Source of the DNA: UBA11606 sp049437325
GTDB taxonomy: Bacteria; Actinomycetota; Acidimicrobiia; Acidimicrobiales; Aldehydirespiratoraceae
Assembly (NCBI GenBank): GCA_049437325.1
Contig: JBMTIM010000010.1
Location: forward strand, 1-64,000
Length of the DNA: 64,000 nucleotides
Reading direction: 5' to 3'
Shown here: positions 59,213 through 64,000 of the stretch, piece after piece
Position numbering within the stretch: the stretch's first letter is position 1
Layout: the number at the start of each line of letters is the position of its first letter
Notes under the pieces: generated by a model
What the model saw: the letters and a program-made list of their open reading frames with translations, nothing else
Database searches by the model: none
What the model was told of the DNA's origin: nothing
Translations under genes and position numbers: made by a program

Positions 59213-60541
59213 TCACCCGGCCGGCAAATCGACGGTCCAGGGAGCGTACGGCCACGGCGGGTACGGCCAAATCTCCAGCTCGTCGCTGGGATCCACCTCC
59301 CAGGCATCGATCTCTGCCTGCCAGTCAGGACACCCGACGCAGTCGAGCGCAAGCCGCCTTTCGGTCCAGAACTCCGCCGCCCCTACCACGAGGGCGACGG
59401 TGATCAGGGTGACGACGACGGTCCGGCTCATCGGCGACGTGGCGGTGGTGAGTCCGTGGGCAAGCAACAACGATGTGATCGCAAGGGGAAGCACTGCGTA
59501 GCGGCTGTTGGCGATGCCCCATGCGCCCAGTTGCACGAGAAGTTCGGTGAGGGCAAATGCTGTGCCGAGCACGAACAGCACATGACGAGATCCGCTGCGC
59601 ACGGCCACAGCGATAGCTCCAGCAACGATCACCCCCATCACTCCCACTGCCAGCACCCAGGCGATGCTGCGACCCACCAGTATCTTGTCGGCAAGGTCGG
59701 CGCTCACCGATCGGCCCATCACAATCGGGGTGACGTGCAGGGTCCCGACGGTGGCGAACAGTTCGGCCGGGCCGGGCAGGGTGAGCTTTGTCTCCTCGAG
59801 ACTGCCCGAGGTGCGAGACAGCAGCACGATGATGGCCTGAAACGCTGCTGCACTCGAGATCACGGCAGCGTGAACGAGGCGCCGGCGGGTGCGGTCGCGA
59901 TACGCCTGCCACCAGAACAGCGGAGTCAGGACAGCTGTGTACAACCCGGCCAGCGCTGCACAGCCCAAGGCCGCAACGCTCGCCGCAAACTGACGGTGTG
60001 ACAGGCAGTCGAGCCGAGCAAACACAAGTATCAGGCCAAGGATCCCGAGATAGGTCTGGGAGTTGATCGTGTTGCTCCACACCTCGGGGTGGGCAGCCGG
60101 ACCGAAGAGGAGCAACCCGGCCGCGACCACCCGAGCTGTCGGCGTGGGCAACAGTTCGCTTTGCCACGCAAGGGTGATCCAGAGGAGACCCACGATGATG
60201 AGAAACGCCATCCAGGTCGTGACAAGTGGGGCGACCGACAGTGGCACCAGCGACGCGAGCCAGGTCCCGACGTTCGGAACGATGTTGAGGTAACCCGCCC
60301 GTTGATCGATGAACGTCAACCCGCCGATTCCACCTTCGGTGATGGCGTGGGCGAAGTGGATCGTTCCCTCCTCGGCCCAGAAGCGGCCGTTGAGCAGCAC
60401 GTGGGGTGCCCGCGCCGCGGCAACGATCGTGAGCAGCGCGAACCAACCCCTGGTGCCGACACGTTCGATCTGCGCCTCGAGGGTGGTCAACATGTCATCG
60501 CCGCTCCCACATCCGCTGCGGTCCCCGTCGGCGCCGATCAT
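59213..60541 (-). CDS. Polytopic membrane protein, possible GT-C-type glycosyltransferase
   Basis: A 442-residue protein with ten or more membrane helices. The first external loop contains GRFWAEEGTIHFAHA, an acidic pair after the first helix as in the D/E-D/E-containing loop of GT-C lipid-sugar transferases; no other diagnostic motif is seen. The C-terminal 50 residues are extracytoplasmic and Trp/Pro-rich (DELEIWPYPPWPYAPW). ATG 60541 or ATG 60493 could start it. The 194 bases between it and tRNA-Glu hold no gene I can support. Confidence 0.65.
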   Translation of the reverse strand: MIGADGDRSGCGSGDDMLTTLEAQIERVGTRGWFALLTIVAAARAPHVLLNGRFWAEEGTIHFAHAITEGGIGGLTFIDQRAGYLNIVPNVGTWLASLVPLSVAPLVTTWMAFLIIVGLLWITLAWQSELLPTPTARVVAAGLLLFGPAAHPEVWSNTINSQTYLGILGLILVFARLDCLSHRQFAASVAALGCAALAGLYTAVLTPLFWWQAYRDRTRRRLVHAAVISSAAAFQAIIVLLSRTSGSLEETKLTLPGPAELFATVGTLHVTPIVMGRSVSADLADKILVGRSIAWVLAVGVMGVIVAGAIAVAVRSGSRHVLFVLGTAFALTELLVQLGAWGIANSRYAVLPLAITSLLLAHGLTTATSPMSRTVVVTLITVALVVGAAEFWTERRLALDCVGCPDWQAEIDAWEVDPSDELEIWPYPPWPYAPWTVDLPAG

Positions 60542-60735
60542 CTCCCGCGCACACTAGCCCCGATGTGCGGAGTGACGATCGGGAGGGGAATGGACCCAAC
60601 CTCCCCACGACACTCGCCGACAGGGCGGCTCCGCTCCAGGCGGTGGGTACCTCGCAGGCTCCCCGATCGAGCTGGAACTGTCGGCAGTCGTGCGCCGCGA
60701 TCCGTGTCGTTCGAGTCGTTCGAGCGCACAGTGCG

Positions 60736-60808
60736 TACCCCGTACGGGATTTGAACCCGTGCTACCACCTTGAGAGGGTGGCGTCCTAGGCCGCTAGACG
60801 AACGGGGC
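60736..60808 (-). tRNA. tRNA-Glu (anticodon CTC)
   Basis: A 73-base cloverleaf on the minus strand. Acceptor GCCCCGT/ACGGGGT with discriminator A, anticodon stem CCACC/GGTGG around loop CTCTCAA (anticodon CTC, reading GAG), and T-arm with GGTTCAAATCC. CCA is not encoded. Confidence 0.95.
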
Positions 60809-60882
60809 GAGTTCGAACCACCGGAGTGGTCGGCCCGCTGAGTGTAGCGATGCGGCTGGGGCTGCCCAACCGGCCCCGTGCC

Positions 60883-61869
60883 TCAGGCGACCGCTGCCTC
60901 GATATCGGCCTTGACCTCCGGCGTGATCCTCGCAATCACGTCCAGGGACTCGAAGTTGGCGACGACCTGCTCGACCCGCGACGCGCCGGTGATCACAGTC
61001 GACACATTGGGGCTGAGTGTGCACCACGCCAACGCAAGCTGCGCCATCGAACAGTCGAGACGTTCGGCGATGGGTCGGAGGTTCTCGACCTTCGCGATCG
61101 TGGCAGCATCGGACATGCGTTCGGCGAGCCAGCCGTACCCATCGAGGGCGGCGCGAGAGTCGTCGGGGACACCGTCGCGGTATTTGCCGGTGAGCAGACC
61201 AGATGCGAGCGGACTCCAGATGGTGTTGCCGTAACCGGTTTCTTCGACCAGGCCGGCGAATTCGGTGTCGATGCGCCGCTCGAGCAGGTTGTACTGGCTC
61301 TGCTCGGTGACGGGCTTGTGGAGGCCGTACTTCTCTGCAATCGCCATGGCCTCACGAACCTGATCGACCGACCATTCGCTGGTTCCCCAGTAGTTGGCCT
61401 TCCCCGACGAGACGATCTCGCTCATCGTGAACACCACCTCTTCCATCGGCGTTTCCGGGTCGGCACGGTGGCAGTAGAAGACGTCGACGAAGTCGGTACC
61501 GAACCGCTCGAGCGATCCTTCGATCGACTGCAGCAGGTATTTGCGGTTGAGGGTGAGATGCATGTTGGGCACGCCCCGATGGATGCCCCAATACGCCTTG
61601 GTGGTCAGCACGTACGACCAGCGGGGCCAGCCGAGGCGAGCGAACGCCCGGCCCATGATTTCTTCTGAGGCCCCACCGGCATACGCCTCGGCGTTGTCGA
61701 AGAAGTTGCAGCCCGCATCACCAGCTGCGGCCATGCACTCCACAGCAAGACCGTCGTCGAGCTGGGTGTCGAACGTGACCCAGCTCCCGAAGGACAGCAC
61801 GCTGACTTTCAAGCCGGTGGCGCCAAGGCGCCGGTACTCCATGTTCTCGTTCACTGCGGGTGCATTCAT
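60883..61869 (-). CDS. Aldo/keto reductase (KCNAB/voltage-channel beta-subunit type)
   Basis: A 328-residue (alpha/beta)8 barrel oxidoreductase. It opens MEYRRLGATGLKVSVLSFGS and has catalytic Asp/Tyr in FFDNAEAYAGGASEEIMG, Lys in VLTTKAYWG and His in FYCHRADPETPMEE; the C-terminus has STVITGASRVEQV for NADPH. Spacing fits the potassium-channel beta-subunit-like AKR6 group, also found as stand-alone bacterial reductases. ATG 61869 (MNAPAVNEN) is used; ATG 61842 is possible. It stands between the tRNA-Glu gene and the GH43-like gene, 24 bases behind the latter's stop. Substrate unknown. Confidence 0.9.
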   Translation of the reverse strand: MNAPAVNENMEYRRLGATGLKVSVLSFGSWVTFDTQLDDGLAVECMAAAGDAGCNFFDNAEAYAGGASEEIMGRAFARLGWPRWSYVLTTKAYWGIHRGVPNMHLTLNRKYLLQSIEGSLERFGTDFVDVFYCHRADPETPMEEVVFTMSEIVSSGKANYWGTSEWSVDQVREAMAIAEKYGLHKPVTEQSQYNLLERRIDTEFAGLVEETGYGNTIWSPLASGLLTGKYRDGVPDDSRAALDGYGWLAERMSDAATIAKVENLRPIAERLDCSMAQLALAWCTLSPNVSTVITGASRVEQVVANFESLDVIARITPEVKADIEAAVA

Positions 61870-61893
61870 ACCCCGACGGTACTCCTGCGTCGT

Positions 61894-63051
61894 TCAGGAT
61901 CCCCCGCTGGCGGGGACGACAAGGACGGGTCCGTTCCTCGACCAGCGGACGAGATGAACGAACAGCGCCCGTGCACCCTCCGGGTAGCCGACCTCACCGT
62001 CGACCCACCCGTGGAACACGACGAGATCAGCGGCCCGATCCGGGAGTCTGACCACTTCGAGCCCACCCGGCCCCGCAACGGAGTCGGTCGACTCGAGCCA
62101 TGGGTTCGGTTGCTTCTCGCATGGTCCAACCACCGACTGGCACTCGGCAAGACCAACCGCATAGTCCGCATGATCCCACCGGTTTGCCGAGTAGAAGAGC
62201 CACCACGTGTCCCCCACCTCGATCATCGAGGGGCCTTCGATCACGTCTCGCTCCCACGACAGATCGTTTCGAAGCAACTCGATGGGACTCCCAGCCAACG
62301 CGAGGCCATCGCTCGACAGTGGCTGGCTGTACACGACCGTCGGGAGCCCGCAGCAGTTGCCGTCAGATTTCCACAACAGGTGCGGGGCCTCACCGTCGAA
62401 CACCACACTCGGGTCGATCGCTCCGCCCTGATCGAGTGCACAGACCAGCGGTTCGGTCGACTCGTCGAGAAACGGGCCAGCCGGATGATCGCCCACTGCT
62501 ACCGAAATGCACTGTCGGCCACTGCCCGAATGACGAGTCGTGTAGTGCAACAGCCAGTGATCGCCGACCTTGGTCACCGAGGGCGCCCACACATGGTGAG
62601 GCTCGCTCCACGCCGGCAGCACCGGTAGCGCATCTCCGTGCACACCACCGGACTCGGTGCTCAACACCGGCACGTTCATGAACATGGTGTTGGTGGCGAA
62701 CGCAAAGAAGGAACCGCCGAAGGCAACCACATCGGGATCGGCGAAATCGCCTGCGAACATCGGTGTCCCGTCGCGAGAGATCCGAACCCGAGCCGAGCCG
62801 TCGCTCGCCGCAGGCGTGGTGCGCGACATCGGCTGCTCCGGTACCACCGTCGATGGCGGGAACGCCACAGGCGTCGTCGGATGCATTGGCTCTGCTGTTG
62901 ACGGCGCCGTTGTTGTCGACCGCTCGGTGGGGAGGAATCCCTCCTCGGCGACGAACTCGACCGTCGAGTCCGAGAACGGCCCGCGGTCGACGATGCCGAA
63001 ACCGAACACCACCACTAGCAACACCGATGCGCCGATCGTGTATTGCGCCAC
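61894..63051 (-). CDS. Membrane-anchored GH43/arabinanase-like protein
   Basis: A 385-residue protein: N-terminal membrane helix (YTIGASVLLVVVFGFGIV) or signal anchor, a Thr/Pro-rich linker to about residue 80, then a five-bladed propeller-like domain. The likely catalytic residues of GH43-type glycosidases appear in order: Asp in GDFADPDVVAFGG, a transition-state Asp in GGAIDPSVVFDG and the general-acid Glu in DVIEGPSMIEVG. It would act outside the membrane on arabinan- or xylan-like glycans, or only bind them. GTG 63051 with a GAAGG ribosome-binding site seven bases upstream. Confidence 0.8.
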   Translation of the reverse strand: MAQYTIGASVLLVVVFGFGIVDRGPFSDSTVEFVAEEGFLPTERSTTTAPSTAEPMHPTTPVAFPPSTVVPEQPMSRTTPAASDGSARVRISRDGTPMFAGDFADPDVVAFGGSFFAFATNTMFMNVPVLSTESGGVHGDALPVLPAWSEPHHVWAPSVTKVGDHWLLHYTTRHSGSGRQCISVAVGDHPAGPFLDESTEPLVCALDQGGAIDPSVVFDGEAPHLLWKSDGNCCGLPTVVYSQPLSSDGLALAGSPIELLRNDLSWERDVIEGPSMIEVGDTWWLFYSANRWDHADYAVGLAECQSVVGPCEKQPNPWLESTDSVAGPGGLEVVRLPDRAADLVVFHGWVDGEVGYPEGARALFVHLVRWSRNGPVLVVPASGGS

Positions 63052-63128
63052 ACCTCCACCTTCGGCAGCGCAGGTGAGGCCGTCGTGAGCCCGAGGTGAG
63101 GAAACTGTAAACAGGCGGCAACGCGAAA

Positions 63129-63148
63129 CGGCGCCCCGGAGGGCGCCG
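63129..63148 (-). terminator. Intrinsic terminator behind tRNA-Gln
   Basis: An eight-pair GC-rich stem (CGGCGCCC/GGGCGCCG) with a four-base loop, just downstream of the tRNA-Gln 3' end on the minus strand and followed by TTTCG. The T run is short, as usual in actinobacteria. Confidence 0.6.
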
Positions 63149-63155
63149 CTGTCAG

Positions 63156-63227
63156 CTCGGGGAGGAGGACTTGAACCCCCAATGTCTGGACCAGAACCAG
63201 ATGTGTTACCAATTACACCATCCCCGA
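63156..63227 (-). tRNA. tRNA-Gln (anticodon CTG)
   Basis: A 72-base cloverleaf on the minus strand. Acceptor TCGGGGA/TCCCCGA with discriminator G, anticodon stem TCTGG/CCAGA around loop TTCTGGT (anticodon CTG, reading CAG), and T-loop GGTTCAAGTCC. CCA is not encoded; a GC-rich terminator hairpin follows. Confidence 0.95.
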
Positions 63228-63274
63228 AGGATGGCCCGCGAAGGGCAGGGGAAACGATATCTGTTCCGGCGGCG

Positions 63275-63901
63275 TCAGCCGACCCCTCCGATCCAGTTGT
63301 CGACCCGTCGGTAGCCCAGCACCCGGCCCAGGCTCACCGCCCCCGTTTCCCTGATCAGATTGCGGATCGACGTTGCACTTTCGGTCGACGAAACCGACGC
63401 CTCGAGGCCGATCTCGTCGGCGATCTGCGTGAGACGAAGGGCGTGGTAGGGGTCGGACACCAGTACCACCGAGGCAACGTCGAGTTGGCGGAGCTGACGG
63501 GCCGTCGCTGCAAGCTGCTCCCAGGTCGACGACCCGTCGGTGATGATCAACAGCGCCTCTTCAGGCACGCCTTTGAAACGCAGGTACTCGAATCCAGCGA
63601 ACCCCTCCGTCACCCGGTCACCCGGCTGATTGGAACCGGTCGTGACGACCAGCGGCGCAGTGCCGTCGCTCCACAGCGCAAAGGCATGATCGAGTCGCTG
63701 CTGAAAGACCGGTGACGGATCACCGTCGTACTGCGCCGCCCCAAGCACGACAATCGCATCGACCGGAGTGCGCTGGTCGGCTCCCGAGGCGACAAGCACG
63801 TTCACAAAGTTGAAGCCGACATAGGTGATACCGACCGCAGCGACGACGAGGAGCGCCCTGGGAGAACGCAACCGCATCAGCAGGCTGCGCAGCTGCACCA
63901 C
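63275..63901 (-). CDS. YdcF/SanA-like DUF218 membrane protein (start near right edge)
   Basis: A protein of about 208 residues with an N-terminal membrane helix (ALLVVAAVGITYVGFNFVNV) and an extracytoplasmic DUF218 domain: VDAIVVLGAAQYDGDPSPVF at its start, VVTTGSNQPGD, and VVLVSDPYHALRLTQIA, the strand-helix pattern of YdcF/SanA/ElyC proteins implicated in envelope integrity. GTG 63901 is a plausible start, but the frame stays open to base 64000, so the gene may begin outside the window. Its 3' end lies 47 bases upstream of the tRNA-Gln gene on the same strand. Confidence 0.8.
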   Translation of the reverse strand: MVQLRSLLMRLRSPRALLVVAAVGITYVGFNFVNVLVASGADQRTPVDAIVVLGAAQYDGDPSPVFQQRLDHAFALWSDGTAPLVVTTGSNQPGDRVTEGFAGFEYLRFKGVPEEALLIITDGSSTWEQLAATARQLRQLDVASVVLVSDPYHALRLTQIADEIGLEASVSSTESATSIRNLIRETGAVSLGRVLGYRRVDNWIGGVG

Positions 63902-64000
63902 GTCAACCGAGCCGGGCTCGGGCAGCTCGGAGACGGTGGAGGCACTCGTTGCGACCGAGCAGCGACATCGCCCGCCAGAGCGGGATGCCCGCTCCCCCAC

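Noticed and set aside
60542..60735. Possible small gene or RNA between the membrane protein and tRNA-Glu
   Set aside because: No start with ribosome-binding site, no conserved motif and only a weak 11-base palindrome (60725-60735) were seen.

Overview
The window is a high-GC, gene-dense stretch (no gap over 300 bases) with an actinobacterial character. It has GTG/TTG starts, long chains of genes overlapping by 1-14 bases, promoters that place the start codon at or within a few bases of the predicted transcript start, two mycothiol-isomerase-family genes, a split-barrel F420/FMN-type gene, and tRNA genes without an encoded CCA. An aerobic, metabolically versatile Acidimicrobiia-like bacterium (Ilumatobacter or relatives) is my best guess. 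No marker gene in the window proves it.

Layout. 1-2019: a partial mycothiol-dependent isomerase-family gene, an MFS exporter and a SnoaL-like protein. 2065-11156 (minus): a nine-gene operon in which almost every junction overlaps or is very tight. It encodes a DUF1330-like protein, a haloalkane dehalogenase, an unknown protein, a GST, a second unknown protein, an MBL-fold hydrolase, a large sulfatase, an aldo/keto reductase and an SDR. It looks like a dedicated pathway for a sulfated and possibly halogenated substrate. 11331-16512: a small K+ channel, then an operon of SRPBCC protein, an in-frame sulfatase/DJ-1 fusion and a TetR regulator, plus a Rieske oxygenase. 16570-25999: a mixed catabolic block (amidase, phytanoyl-CoA-dioxygenase-like protein, Baeyer-Villiger-type flavoprotein, class III aminotransferase with an overlapping APH kinase, enoyl-CoA hydratase, second APH kinase). 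26006-28388: a secreted or anchored M15-type peptidase and an acyltransferase. 28551-34283: a second copy of the large sulfatase preceded by a truncated remnant of the MBL hydrolase gene, then a divergent operon of alkylsulfatase-like protein, sulfatase and TetR with a clear promoter/operator.

34355-46038 is a complete form I aerobic CO dehydrogenase locus. The plus-strand arm carries xdhC, coxD, coxE and small genes, with a divergent mocA-like gene. The minus-strand arm runs small ORF, coxM, coxS, coxL (active-site AYRCSFR), an XdhC-YHS fusion, coxG and five tiny one-helix membrane proteins. The two arms converge at 38990.

46169-47629 is the most unusual gene. It is one reading frame of the linalool dehydratase-isomerase type interrupted by exactly two in-frame TGA codons nine codons apart. 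That is where the family has its two catalytic cysteines, and each TGA is followed at the right distance by an RNA hairpin. I read it as a double-selenocysteine enzyme, a form I do not know to have been described.

47686-51065 is a two-gene c-di-GMP module. 51209-54622 is a galactoside operon (GH4 alpha-galactosidase, galactokinase, mutarotase). 54671-60541 holds a DUF3500 protein, an FAD monooxygenase, a PPOX-fold protein, a ThDP enzyme and a polytopic membrane protein. The right end has tRNA-Glu(CTC), an aldo/keto reductase, a membrane-anchored GH43-like protein, tRNA-Gln(CTG) and a YdcF-like protein near the edge.
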